Of a stretch of 64,000 nucleotides of DNA, positions 53,735 through 63,998 are shown one piece after another. The position numbers and the translations under genes are program-made. The notes under the pieces were generated by a model, which did no database searches, was not told the DNA's origin, and saw only the letters and a program-made list of their open reading frames with translations. The DNA is from an uncultured Prevotellaceae bacterium (GTDB lineage Bacteria; Bacteroidota; Bacteroidia; Bacteroidales; Bacteroidaceae): positions 1 through 64,000 of the forward strand of contig CACYQO010000006.1 of the NCBI GenBank assembly GCA_902776545.1, given 5' to 3'. Position 1 is the stretch's first letter. Every line of letters starts with the position of its first letter.

Positions 53735-55516
53735 ATGATGAAGAATATCCTGTTAACAATTGTAATGGCTGTCGGCACCTTGACAGCAATAGCACAAGAA
53801 GAAATCCCTGCCTTCCCCGGTGCAGAAGGACACGGACGTTATATCACCGGCGGACGAGGCGGTGAAATCAGGCATGTCACAAACCTCAACGACTCCGGTG
53901 CCGGCTCCTTGCGAGAGGCACTGAAAGGAAATGACGCAAAGACCATCGTATTCGATGTGAGTGGTTATATCGATCTGAAGTCTCAGTTGGATATTACCTC
54001 CAACACCACCATCGCCGGCCAGACAGCCCCCTATCCAGGTATTACCCTGCGCTACTTTACCATTTATTTCGGCAAATGCGACAATGTGATTGTGCGCTTC
54101 CTCCGTTTCCGCCGTAGTCAGGTGAAAGACGTGAACGACGGTGCCGACGCCACATGGGGACGCAAACGCAACCAGATCATGCTCGACCACTGCTCATTCA
54201 GTTGGAGTATTGACGAGGTGGCTTCGTTCTACGACAACAACAATTTCACCATGCAGTGGTGTACGGTATCTGAGAGTCTGACCAATCCCGGACACAGCAA
54301 AGGTGCCCACGGTTATGGTGGCATCTGGGGGGGTAAGCTGGCTTCTTTCCATCACAACCTCATTGCCCACGTCACCAACCGTGCTCCACGTTTCAACGGT
54401 GCACGCTATCAATGGGATGGCTATAAAACGAACATGTATTATGACCAATACCAATGGGAGAACTATGTTCAGGCAGAGAATGTTGACTTGCGTAACTGCG
54501 TGATGTACAACTACCAGTCTGGCAGTGCCTGCTATGGCGGTCCTGGAGGTGGTTATATCAACATTGTGAACAACTATTATAAGGCTGGCCCATCGAACAG
54601 TTCGAATAAGACAGTAACAAAGGTAACCGTCGGTGCAAGCGGGAATTCCACGCCAGAGGAGCTTACCGGGATGACAAGCCGCTATTTCATCAACGGCAAC
54701 TATGTCACTGCCGCAGGTTCTGGAAAGGAAGCCAATTACGACTGGAAGGGCGTAGACTATGACGGAGGAACCATACTCGTCGACGGTGAGCGATACAGCA
54801 AAGACCCGAACCACATGTATGGCAGTAACGTCACTTACGCTGAAAGAGACGGTGTGGACTATGTGAAGATCAAGCTCGACGAGCCCTGTCCTGCAGGTGA
54901 TGTCACGACTCATACCGCCGAGAACACATATGAGAAAGTATTAGCCTATGGCGGTGCCTCCCTCTACCGCGATGATGTGGATTCAAGAAATATGGAGGAA
55001 GTACGTACAGGAACAGCAGTCTACACAGGTCCCGTCACCAAGAAGCCTGGACAGCTCGACTTTATCAATGATCCCGAAGGTGAACAGAGCGAGTCTTATC
55101 CCAGCTTCCCGAAACTGTCATCAGAGAACCGTGCTGCAGATTTTGACACCGACGGTGACGGCATGCCCGACGAATGGGAATCGGCCAACGGTCTTAATCC
55201 AAACGACGCGGCTGACGGCAATGCTTATACGTTAGACACCGAGAAAGGCTGGTACACAAACGTTGAGGTCTATATGAACTCCATTGTAGAAGATATCATG
55301 AAGGGAGGGAATGCCGATGCAGAGACGACTGTCAATGAATACTACCCCACTTGTGTCAAAACAGCTATCAGGCCATTGAAGTCAACCTCAAACATCCTTA
55401 AAACAGAGTACTACTCACTCGAAGGTTTTAAACTCGACGCTCCTCGGAAGGGAGTGACCATCCGTGTGGAGCGTATGACCGACGGCAGTAAGACCATTAC
55501 GAAAGTATATCAATAG
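53735..55516 (+). CDS. Pectate lyase, PL1 family
   Basis: 593 residues with signal peptide (LTAIAQ). PL1 beta-helix: FPGAEGHGRYITGGRGGEI, VIVRFLRFR, QIMLDHCSFSWSIDE, NRAPRFNG. A calcium-loop repeat DTDGDGMPDEWESANGLNP follows, then a C-terminal tail (EYYSLEGFKLDAPRKGVTIR) of the kind found at the end of many Prevotella secreted proteins. Cleaves polygalacturonate by beta-elimination. 8 bases after the GH28-GH105 gene, so co-transcribed. Confidence 0.92.
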   Translation: MMKNILLTIVMAVGTLTAIAQEEIPAFPGAEGHGRYITGGRGGEIRHVTNLNDSGAGSLREALKGNDAKTIVFDVSGYIDLKSQLDITSNTTIAGQTAPYPGITLRYFTIYFGKCDNVIVRFLRFRRSQVKDVNDGADATWGRKRNQIMLDHCSFSWSIDEVASFYDNNNFTMQWCTVSESLTNPGHSKGAHGYGGIWGGKLASFHHNLIAHVTNRAPRFNGARYQWDGYKTNMYYDQYQWENYVQAENVDLRNCVMYNYQSGSACYGGPGGGYINIVNNYYKAGPSNSSNKTVTKVTVGASGNSTPEELTGMTSRYFINGNYVTAAGSGKEANYDWKGVDYDGGTILVDGERYSKDPNHMYGSNVTYAERDGVDYVKIKLDEPCPAGDVTTHTAENTYEKVLAYGGASLYRDDVDSRNMEEVRTGTAVYTGPVTKKPGQLDFINDPEGEQSESYPSFPKLSSENRAADFDTDGDGMPDEWESANGLNPNDAADGNAYTLDTEKGWYTNVEVYMNSIVEDIMKGGNADAETTVNEYYPTCVKTAIRPLKSTSNILKTEYYSLEGFKLDAPRKGVTIRVERMTDGSKTITKVYQ

Positions 55517-55560
55517 ACATTTCAAATAAACATTAAAGAACTTATTAAATACGATTCATT

Positions 55561-58239
55561 ATGATGAGACAATTTCAAAGAATTGCTACACTATGGCTGC
55601 TATGCCTGCTGGCTAGTCTCGCCAAGGCCCAGGATGTGACTGCCACCTGGGATTTCAAAGACAAAGCAACCCTTGCCCTATTGACTGCAGCATCTGAAAG
55701 TACTGAGCCAGACACTATCAAGGGTAATGGTATCGCTCTGATCGTTGAAGCAAACGGCAATAAAATTGAACAAGCCGCAAGTGGGATAAAAACCGATGAC
55801 GGTGTTACCTTTAAGGTTCAAGTCAGGAGTAATCTCGACGTGGTAACTGTCAAAGGCGGAGAAGACTATGCCTATACGATCGGTGGTAAGACTGCCAAAA
55901 AGGCAAAAACCAACTATACTGCAAAAGATGCTGATGTGGAAAACGGTTATGTTACAATCATTAATAACGGTGGGAGCCTTTTAAGCATTAGTGTCGTTCA
56001 GAAAGAGGCACCAAAGCCTTTGGATCCACCTGCTCTTGACTCACTCATCATCAACAACACAAGATATGCTGCCGTCCAGCTTTTCAGCGATGCCTTTGAA
56101 GGCGAACTGGTTCTTGATTTTGACGAGCCGATGGTCAGTGAGAACAACCCTGTTTCCACGGTTGTCAAAACAGGTCAAGTCGATCTTATCACATATACAG
56201 GTGATGATACGAAATGTACCGTCGTAATAGAAATGAGTAATGATGACCAAACCGTCAAATACACCTTAAATATCACCCAGAAGCCAAGTGTCGTTTTAAC
56301 CTATTATGACAGCGATGGCATTACTGTCTTGGGTAAGTCACGCCGGGAAATAGGAAAGGCCATTGAGCACTTTGATTTCGGTGCCGATGACGTCACGGTA
56401 GAAGAAGGTTTTAAAATGCGTGGTTGGTATCATGAACCTGAAGGCGGTTTGAAATATACTCTCGAAGAAAAAGTCGTCGAAGACATCAGCCTCTATGCAA
56501 TGACTACTATCATCGAAGAAGTCAGCAACTCTGCCATATACAACTTTGATCTAACCGACATTTACTTCGATCCCAACAACCATGAGGCATTCAATCCTAA
56601 AGGAGAAGGATTCTACTGGTACGACGATGTACATGGTTGGGCTTTCAAGAATGACAATCAGATTGATTTGCTCGTAGGTCCGAGAGCAACCATCAGCCTA
56701 AAGCTCTGTTCCGAAAATGATCCTAAAGACTCTATCCTCGTCATGTCGGAAGCCGGCGACACCTTGTCCGTTCTCACTCCACATGTAAAAGAAGACGGTG
56801 ACCTCGTCAACTATCTTTATGAAGGCGACAGCGATACACTTTCCCTGATCATCAAGACCAATACTGAAGTTACCATCCACAGCGTCAGAATCATGAACAC
56901 TGCTGAGGCGAACTACGTCAATGTGGGTAACTGGTACATCCCCACCCCCGGCGACGGTGAGAGTTTCCTTGATGTCATTAAAATAGCCAATTCTCTGAAT
57001 ACCACGAAAAATGCTGAGCGAATCTATGTGTTCCTCCCTAAAGGAACTTATGATTTAGGCGATACAGTAGAAGCAACAATCAGTGCATATAATGTTTCCA
57101 TCATCGGACAATCAGCTGACAGCACCACCATTGTTACTACTCCAGATTACGAAGTAGAGGGTCTCGGAACTTCTGACTTAATAAAGAACACCTCTACAAA
57201 CCTCTATCTACAGGATCTGACCCTGAAGAATGCGTATGATTACTACAATGCCAACTCTCAAGGTGCTGCCGCAGTACTGAATGACCAAGGCGACCATACT
57301 ATAGGCAAAAACGTCAGGATGCTCTCTCATGAAAATACGTATTATTGCATGAACAACAGGACCCAGTCTTATTGGGAAGACTGTGACATCCATGGTGTAT
57401 TTGACTTCATCTGTGGAGGAGGCGACATCCGCATCCAGAACTCAACTCTCTCTCTTGAGCCCCGTTTCACTAATGGCGGCGGTACTCGTGTGATTGTGAC
57501 ACCTCGTACAATGACAAAGTTCGGCTATGTCTTTGACAACTGTAAAGTGATTGACCTCGCTGAGGGTAAAGGCGACTGGAGTTTCGGACGCACATGGAGC
57601 AACCAGCCTATAGCAGTCTACCTGAACACCACACTTGACGAGTTTGCTGAAAACACACTCATCTCCACTCGTTGGACTGAGGAAGGAAGGACAGGAACAG
57701 ATCCCCAAGTATTCGGTGAATACAACACAATGGATATCAATGGCAATGTTATCAACCCTGAGACAAACACCATCAAGATTAAGTCAAGCTTTCAGACCAT
57801 TCTCACTGCCAGCCAAGCGGCAGAGTTCTCATACAAGAAGATGTTCTCTGCCAATGCTGAAAAGAAATGGGATCCCGCGAAGCTCACCAAGCAGGTGGCT
57901 GCCCCTGCCGATGCCAAATACGACAATGGCACTATTACATGGACAGCTGTCGATGGCGCAATGATGTATGCGTTGTTCATGAACGACAAGTTCATCACAT
58001 TGACAAATGAGACATCTTACAACATCGACATCAATCCAGACCGCTATCGGTTGTCCATCCGTTCTGCCAACACCATGGGTGGCTTCGGCCCTGAAGCCCA
58101 TGTGGCAGGAACCACTGGCATTCTGACTGTAAAGAGAGCTATGGGTGATGATGTCATTTACAATCTCCAAGGTGTACGAGTCAAGAATCCTGGCAAGGGT
58201 ATCTATATCATCAACGGCAAAAAGACCATCCTGAGATAA
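55561..58239 (+). CDS. Multidomain pectin methylesterase (CE8)
   Basis: 892 residues: signal peptide (ASLAKAQ); two beta-rich domains (30-330) including an InlB/Flg_new-like repeat (DVTVEEGFKMRGWYHEPEGG); a carbohydrate-binding-like region (330-450); and a CE8 beta-helix (about 455-770) with VFLPKGTYDLGD, YWEDCDIHGVFDFICGGGDI (catalytic Asp) and FGRTWS. A fibronectin-like part and the tail VIYNLQGVRVKNPGKGIYII end the protein. It removes methyl groups from pectin so the GH28 and PL1 enzymes can act. Terminator follows at 58265. Confidence 0.88.
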   Translation: MMRQFQRIATLWLLCLLASLAKAQDVTATWDFKDKATLALLTAASESTEPDTIKGNGIALIVEANGNKIEQAASGIKTDDGVTFKVQVRSNLDVVTVKGGEDYAYTIGGKTAKKAKTNYTAKDADVENGYVTIINNGGSLLSISVVQKEAPKPLDPPALDSLIINNTRYAAVQLFSDAFEGELVLDFDEPMVSENNPVSTVVKTGQVDLITYTGDDTKCTVVIEMSNDDQTVKYTLNITQKPSVVLTYYDSDGITVLGKSRREIGKAIEHFDFGADDVTVEEGFKMRGWYHEPEGGLKYTLEEKVVEDISLYAMTTIIEEVSNSAIYNFDLTDIYFDPNNHEAFNPKGEGFYWYDDVHGWAFKNDNQIDLLVGPRATISLKLCSENDPKDSILVMSEAGDTLSVLTPHVKEDGDLVNYLYEGDSDTLSLIIKTNTEVTIHSVRIMNTAEANYVNVGNWYIPTPGDGESFLDVIKIANSLNTTKNAERIYVFLPKGTYDLGDTVEATISAYNVSIIGQSADSTTIVTTPDYEVEGLGTSDLIKNTSTNLYLQDLTLKNAYDYYNANSQGAAAVLNDQGDHTIGKNVRMLSHENTYYCMNNRTQSYWEDCDIHGVFDFICGGGDIRIQNSTLSLEPRFTNGGGTRVIVTPRTMTKFGYVFDNCKVIDLAEGKGDWSFGRTWSNQPIAVYLNTTLDEFAENTLISTRWTEEGRTGTDPQVFGEYNTMDINGNVINPETNTIKIKSSFQTILTASQAAEFSYKKMFSANAEKKWDPAKLTKQVAAPADAKYDNGTITWTAVDGAMMYALFMNDKFITLTNETSYNIDINPDRYRLSIRSANTMGGFGPEAHVAGTTGILTVKRAMGDDVIYNLQGVRVKNPGKGIYIINGKKTILR

Positions 58240-58264
58240 CCCTTCTCTTCTATATATTATTAAT

Positions 58265-58297
58265 AAGGTGTAGCTACTTCTGGCTGCACCTTTTTTT
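58265..58297 (+). terminator. Rho-independent terminator after the CE8 gene
   Basis: AGGTGTAGC-TACTTCTG-GCTGCACCT stem (one G-T pair) followed by seven T residues. Confidence 0.85.
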
Positions 58298-58320
58298 ATG
58301 ATTGTTGATTTCACAATTTT

Positions 58321-58385
58321 GTAAACGTTTACGTGTTGTTTTTAGGAAATATCTTCGTTTATTTCCCCAAAAACACGTAAATTTG
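58321..58385 (+). promoter_or_regulatory. susC promoter with upstream element, copy 2
   Basis: The palindrome GTAAACGTTTAC (58321-58332) continues as AACGTTTACGTGTTGTTTTT, then GGAAATATCTTCGTTTATT, and TAAATTTG at 58378-58385. The AACGTTTAC block begins 54 bases before the -7 box, exactly as at 50962. A second inverted pair ACGTGTT / AACACGT flanks the box region. Confidence 0.7.
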
Positions 58386-58423
58386 CATCAAATTTTTAAA
58401 TAATAACTAATTAATAACTAAGT

Positions 58424-61400
58424 ATGCAAAGCAATTTGAAAGCGTTCCGCATCGCACTGATGATGGTACTGAGCCTTTTCTTCGGCACAGTATCTGCTCA
58501 GACGGTGACAGGAAATGTGGTCGATGAAACGGGTGAGGCCGTCATCGGCGCAACTGTAATGGAGAAAGGTACCAAGAATGCCACTGTGACGGACTTCGAC
58601 GGTAACTTCACCATTAAAATGGAAAGCGGCAATGTGCTCACGATTTCATACATCGGTATGCAGTCGCAGGATGTCAATGTCGCTGGTAAATCAAGTGTCA
58701 ACGTCATCCTCAAGGAAGACGCCACAACACTTCAGGACGTCGTGGTCGTGGGTTACGGTACGATGAAGAAGCAGGATCTGACAGGTTCTGTATCATCCGT
58801 GAACACTGAGCAGTTGAATGCCAAAGGTGCTCCCTCTGTGCTGGGTAATCTGCAGGGTAGCAACCCTGGTGTGAACATCACCCAGACCTCTGGTCGTGGC
58901 GGCAGCTACAGCATTGAGATCCGTGGTAAGTCATCTATTAACTCTAAGACTACACCACTCTATGTGGTCGACGGTGTGATGTGTGATGATATCGATTGGC
59001 TGAACCCGCAGGACATCGAACGTATTGATGTTCTGAAAGATGCTTCTTCTACCGCAATCTATGGTAGCCGTGCTACCGCCGGTGTTGTTATGGTTACCAC
59101 CAAGGGGGGTGTGACCGTGAAGCGCGATCAGAAGCCGACCATCAGCTACGACGGTTATTATGGTTGGTCAAAGGTTGCCCGTCTGCCAGAGTTCATGAAT
59201 GGGCAGCAGTTCTACAACTTCCGTTTCATGAAGTTCCTGACCTATGCTGGTAATGGTGCTACAGCAACTTCTAATTTGTCTTCACATCCCGTCTACCAGA
59301 TTGGCGGCACCATCCTGGAGCAGTGTCTGCTTCGTGAGGCTGAAGGATCAGGAGCTTTCCGTATGAAGGAAATGCTTGCCAGCGGCAATACTTACGACTG
59401 GCCTGACATGGTAACCCAGAACGGTAGCCAGCAGAACCACTATCTGGCCGTCAGTGGCGGTAGTGAAGCTATCAACTACCACATGGGTGTCGGTTACAAT
59501 GGTGAAGAAGGTGTCTATAAAGGCGATAAGTCGAACCATATCAATTTCAAGGGAAGTCTTGATGCTAAGATCAACAAGGTCGTGAGTGCCGGATTCAGCT
59601 TTAACGCAGCCCGCATTGAGAACGACTATGCCAACGATGAAGCCATTCAGAGTGCTTTCCGTATGAATCCCTATATGACACCGTACGATGCCAATGGCAA
59701 ACTGAACGCCAAGCCCGGAAACAATGCTGCCTTACACACCAGTTCATACCAGTTCTCTGACGAACCCAATCCCCTGCTCAAGATGCAGAGCACCAAAAAA
59801 GAGCGTGAGACCTGGAGAGTATTAGGAAACTTCTACGTCAAGTTTGACATCATCAAAGGTCTGGACTTCAAGACCACCTTCTCTCCTAGCTATAATTACT
59901 ATCGTGAGGGCTATTTTGAGGGTTATAAGGATGAAAACGGTAACTTCTATGATTCTGGACTGTCTCAGAACTCTGCAAGTCTGACAACCAACCGTGCTTT
60001 CTCTTGGACATGGGACAACATCCTTAACTACAACACCACTATCGCCAATGATCACAATATCGGTGTGATGCTGTTATTCTCTTCAGAGGCCAGCAATACG
60101 GAGAAGGTCAGCATGGAAGGTACTGACGTGTTGGAGCATACTGATTGGTGGAATATCGGTTCGGCAAAGAATGCCGACGGCGCAACTGCACTTGCCAGCT
60201 TCGGATCCGGCTACAGTGAAACAAGTATGATATCTTACGCTGCGCGCTTAAACTACAGCTACAAGGGAAAGTACTTGGTGACCGCCACCATCCGTCGTGA
60301 TGGTAGCTCGAAGTTCACCAAGGATAACCGCTGGGGTACATTCCCCTCTGCAGCTGTTGCTTGGCGTATCTCTGAAGAACCATTCATGCAGAAATCCAGC
60401 AATTGGCTCAGCAACTTGAAACTCCGTCTTTCATACGGTGTGACTGGTAACAACACAGGTATTGGTGCCTACGATACTCAACAGACGCTCTCAAGTCCTA
60501 TCACCTATCCTTTCGGTGACAAATACAGCACTGGCTATACAGCTTCAAGTATTGTGAATAAGGATCTGAAGTGGGAGACCTCAACCGAGTACAATGCCGG
60601 TATCGACTTCGGTTTCATCGGTGGCCGCATCAACGGTAGCATCGATTTCTACCAGAAGACTTCAAAGGATCTGCTCTTCCCCGTCCAGCTTCCACTCGTT
60701 TCCGGTGGTGGCACCATGGTGACCAATATCGGTTCTGTCCGCAATACCGGTATTGAGATTGCCTTGACGACTATCAATGTAGAGAATAAGGATTGGCACT
60801 GGGAAACAACCTTCACTTTCGCCCATAATAAAAATAAGGTACGCGAGATCAACGGTACAGGTGACAGAGTGCTTGGTAAAGGCCAAACGGATAACTTATT
60901 CGTTGGCTATTCTACTAACAACGTCTATGCATACGAATGGGGCGGCATCGTCTCTGACCGCGACATGACTGTTCCCGATAACGCGGCTGCCAAGAACGCA
61001 GGTCTGACACCTGGTTCTACCATCAAGGAGTATGATTACTATTATAAGGTTTATGGCCTGACTGAGGGTCAGCCTTGGATTGTAGACCAGAACGGCGATG
61101 GTAACATTGATCCGGAAGACCGCACCATTAAGAGCATGGATCCTGACTTTACTGGTAGCTTCACTTCTAACCTCAGCTGGAAGAACTGGGACTTCTCATT
61201 CTCTCTCTATGCCAAGGTAGGCTATAAAGTTTATTCTTCCTTCCTGACCAGCAACATCCTCGATTTGGGTGACCGTGGCCGTCAGAAGCTGAACATGGAC
61301 TGGTACATCCCCGCTGGTACGTTGATTGACTGCGACGGTGTGAATGAGGACGGTACCTATATCAACCCGAAGTATCAGGAGACCACACACTACGGTGAGT

Positions 61401-61705
61401 ATCCTTTCCCCAACAACGGTGGTAGCAGTAGCGGTGTAGGTCGTCAGGCCTCAGAGTGGAACGTTGCCAAAGGTGTTACCAACGCCTCTTTCCTGAAGGT
61501 GAAGAACATCACCTTAGGCTATACATTCGACAAGAGCATCCTCAACAAGTTCGGCTGCAAACATCTCCGCCTCTATGCAACGATTACCAATCCGTTCGTC
61601 TTTACGAGCTATAAAGGCTTCGATCCCGAGTGGGCAGGTGCAGGTGTGAAGCAGGATGGTCCCAGCACCATCAACTACCAGGTTGGTGCAAGCATTAAGT
61701 TCTAA
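58424..61705 (+). CDS. SusC/RagA-type TonB-dependent transporter
   Basis: 1093 residues: signal peptide (FFGTVSAQ), carboxypeptidase-regulatory-like N-terminal domain (TVTGNVVDETGEAVIGATVM), TonB-box/plug (VVVVGYGTMKKQDLTGSVSS, LYVVDGVMCDD, DVLKDASSTAIYGSRA) and a 22-strand barrel ending INYQVGASIKF with terminal Phe. It imports pectin oligosaccharides together with SusD. No N-terminal sigma/anti-sigma (STN) domain. Confidence 0.95.
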   Translation: MQSNLKAFRIALMMVLSLFFGTVSAQTVTGNVVDETGEAVIGATVMEKGTKNATVTDFDGNFTIKMESGNVLTISYIGMQSQDVNVAGKSSVNVILKEDATTLQDVVVVGYGTMKKQDLTGSVSSVNTEQLNAKGAPSVLGNLQGSNPGVNITQTSGRGGSYSIEIRGKSSINSKTTPLYVVDGVMCDDIDWLNPQDIERIDVLKDASSTAIYGSRATAGVVMVTTKGGVTVKRDQKPTISYDGYYGWSKVARLPEFMNGQQFYNFRFMKFLTYAGNGATATSNLSSHPVYQIGGTILEQCLLREAEGSGAFRMKEMLASGNTYDWPDMVTQNGSQQNHYLAVSGGSEAINYHMGVGYNGEEGVYKGDKSNHINFKGSLDAKINKVVSAGFSFNAARIENDYANDEAIQSAFRMNPYMTPYDANGKLNAKPGNNAALHTSSYQFSDEPNPLLKMQSTKKERETWRVLGNFYVKFDIIKGLDFKTTFSPSYNYYREGYFEGYKDENGNFYDSGLSQNSASLTTNRAFSWTWDNILNYNTTIANDHNIGVMLLFSSEASNTEKVSMEGTDVLEHTDWWNIGSAKNADGATALASFGSGYSETSMISYAARLNYSYKGKYLVTATIRRDGSSKFTKDNRWGTFPSAAVAWRISEEPFMQKSSNWLSNLKLRLSYGVTGNNTGIGAYDTQQTLSSPITYPFGDKYSTGYTASSIVNKDLKWETSTEYNAGIDFGFIGGRINGSIDFYQKTSKDLLFPVQLPLVSGGGTMVTNIGSVRNTGIEIALTTINVENKDWHWETTFTFAHNKNKVREINGTGDRVLGKGQTDNLFVGYSTNNVYAYEWGGIVSDRDMTVPDNAAAKNAGLTPGSTIKEYDYYYKVYGLTEGQPWIVDQNGDGNIDPEDRTIKSMDPDFTGSFTSNLSWKNWDFSFSLYAKVGYKVYSSFLTSNILDLGDRGRQKLNMDWYIPAGTLIDCDGVNEDGTYINPKYQETTHYGEYPFPNNGGSSSGVGRQASEWNVAKGVTNASFLKVKNITLGYTFDKSILNKFGCKHLRLYATITNPFVFTSYKGFDPEWAGAGVKQDGPSTINYQVGASIKF

Positions 61706-61753
61706 GAGATTGAAGTTAAGAAGTTAATGAAGTTAATGAAGTTAAAGAAAGAT

Positions 61754-63512
61754 ATGAAAAAGAATATATATTTATCAGTGATTGCCGCCCTCTTTGCAGG
61801 TTTCACGCTGACAGCCTGCAGCGACTTCCTGGAAGCCGAGAACAAGTTTCAATACAGATCTATTCTCAAGAGGTACCGACCTCTATATACACACTCGTGG
61901 TAGGGTCGTGTCAGATTTCGACACCTATACCTTTAACACTGAGAATAGCACCATCACCAGCCTTTATGCAGATCTGTATAAGACCATCAACTTGTCAAAT
62001 GGTGTCATCTACTATGCAGGTGCAGACTCACAGTTAGGCCAGGAAGCCCGCTTCCTCCGCAATTACGGCTACTACATCCTGACCCAGCATTTCGGTGCAG
62101 TTCCCTATATCACAGACTACATCAACAGCTCTGAGAAGAACTATCCCCGTACTCCACTGGACGAGGTCTATAAAGAAATGATTGTGGATCTGAATGATCT
62201 CTACAACGGTTCTTTATCTGATATCGACATTCAACGTGAAGGCCGTGCCAGCAAACAAGCTGTAGCTGCTTTGCTCGCCAAAGTATACCTTGCAGCAGGC
62301 TGGGATCTCGATACCTCATTAAGTGGTAGCGCTACCGATGGCTCTTATACAGTCAATGGCACTACTAATTTTAGCCAGGCAGCTTCTTGGGCAGAGAAGG
62401 CTATCTTGGATATTCCCCTGAATATGTCGTTTGAGGAAAAATGGTCGCCCTTTAATGAGGGCAATGCTGAGGAGATTTTCTCCATCCAGTATGAGCGCAA
62501 CGGCTATCCCGGTGACATCATTAATGGTGGACATAGAATGCAGAACTGCTTCGGTGGTTACTACGGAGCCTACGATGCCAGCGGTATCAAGGGTGAAAGC
62601 TCTGAGGACTGCCAGTCGCAAAAGAGCATGTACCTCTTTGAGAAGGGCGATACCCGCTATGACGCCACCTACATGATGGTGATGTACAACTCCAAGAAGG
62701 ATGCCAACGGCAAGCCAACCTGGGGAACTGAAGGTTACTATGCCTACTATAATGCATATCCTGCAGACCTTGAAAAGATGGCCATCTGTAAGGCCTATTT
62801 CCCCTATTATTATACGGAGGCAGAGGTACAGGCATGGATTGACGCTCACGAGAGTCAACTTATCGCTGACAAGGACAAGTATGCTAATGCTGACGTCCGT
62901 GTTTCTCTGCTGACTTTGCCTCAGGTTACCGTTTGGGTATATAACCAGGATGACCAAGGCAATGCCAAGTGGACCAAATCAAAAGTTGCCATTGCCGACT
63001 ACAACGCCCAGACGAGTAATGGTGCTTGCGTGAAGAAGTTCGACGATGCCGCTTCCGACTTCACCAATGAGAATAACGACTATCGTAACATTGTGTTGTT
63101 CCACGTTAGTGATATGTACCTGATTGCTGCTGAGGCTTACCTGATGGCAGGACAGACAGCTCAGGCCTTAGAGAAGATTAATGCCGTCCGCGGTCGTGCC
63201 GGTCTTCCCGCCCTCGCTTCTTTCAGTGCCTACCAGCCTGAATATGCTACTACTGGCAATTTCACCATCAAAGACATCGACCTGATTCTCGATGAGCGTG
63301 CCCGTGAACTCTATGCCGAGGGACACCGCTGGATGGATCTCCGCCGCACCAAGCAGCTGGTTCGTTACAACGTGCAGTTCAGCGAGTATATCTCCGATGA
63401 GAATGCCATGAAGGGCGGAGACGGCAATATCAGATGGTATCGCCCGATTCCCACCAACGAAATCAGTGCTAACACAGGTATATCTATTGAAGACCAGAAT
63501 CCTGGATATTAA
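61754..63512 (+). pseudogene. SusD/RagB-type glycan-binding lipoprotein, frameshifted near the N-terminus
   Basis: ATG at 61754 opens MKKNIYLSVIAALFAGFTLT with the lipobox TACSDFLEAENK, but the frame then runs out of register (FQYRSIL...) to a TAG at 61901. In the next frame the family sequence resumes at about 61846 (FNTDLFSRGTDLYIHTRGR) and continues through YADLYKTINLSNGVIYYAG to the conserved end LDERARELYAEGHRWMDLRR. Compared with usual SusD proteins about 30-40 residues between the lipobox region and NTDLF are also missing, so an internal deletion of 3n+1 or 3n+2 bases is the likely cause. Without the signal peptide the rest could not reach the surface. Confidence 0.8.
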
Positions 63513-63539
63513 TATATTGAACATTGAAGATTGAACATT

Positions 63540-63998
63540 ATGAAGAAATATATCTTTTCAGCAATAGCCGCTCTCGCACTTAGCTGCGCATTCGTAGCAT
63601 GTGGCGACGATAACGATGATCCCAGCATCAACTACGATAAGACGGCAGCCCAGGGTTCTGCTGGCACATACAGCGGCACATGGACCCGTACTGGTGATGA
63701 CGGCAGCGAGACATACAGCGGTTCTGTAACACTTGAAGCTGGCAGTGGAGCCAATGTGACTAACGTCACATTCTCCTGCCCAGAAACATCTCTCGACGCC
63801 ACCTCGATTGCGAACGTCTGGCACGCCAACTATGGCTACCAGTTTCATAATCAGACTGCCAGTGCAGCCAATGGACTGGGTGTATCTTTCGCAGGAAGAA
63901 TTGATGAGAATGGCAATATGTCAACCTCGTTCACTATCAGCCAGAAGGTCGGACGTAAGAACTATGATTTCAAATACGAGTTCATTGGCAAGAAATAA
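63540..63998 (+). CDS. Small lipoprotein downstream of SusCD
   Basis: 152 residues from ATG at 63540. Lipobox signal (SCAFVACGDDND, C21-22), then a compact beta-rich domain of about 110 residues (AGTYSGTWTRTGDDGSETYS, FAGRIDENGNMSTSFTIS), reminiscent of calycin-like domains found near SusCD pairs. Probably a surface glycan-binding or accessory lipoprotein of the pectin locus. The stop codon is the last complete codon of the window. Confidence 0.75.
   Translation: MKKYIFSAIAALALSCAFVACGDDNDDPSINYDKTAAQGSAGTYSGTWTRTGDDGSETYSGSVTLEAGSGANVTNVTFSCPETSLDATSIANVWHANYGYQFHNQTASAANGLGVSFAGRIDENGNMSTSFTISQKVGRKNYDFKYEFIGKK

Noticed and set aside
58321-58332. GTAAACGTTTAC as a catabolite-repressor (CcpA cre) site
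   Set aside because: Bacteroidales lack CcpA; the shared context with the 50962 site fits a locus-specific regulator better.
61754-61910. Programmed frameshift in SusD
   Set aside because: No slippery heptamer at the join, and expected residues are missing, which points to a deletion.
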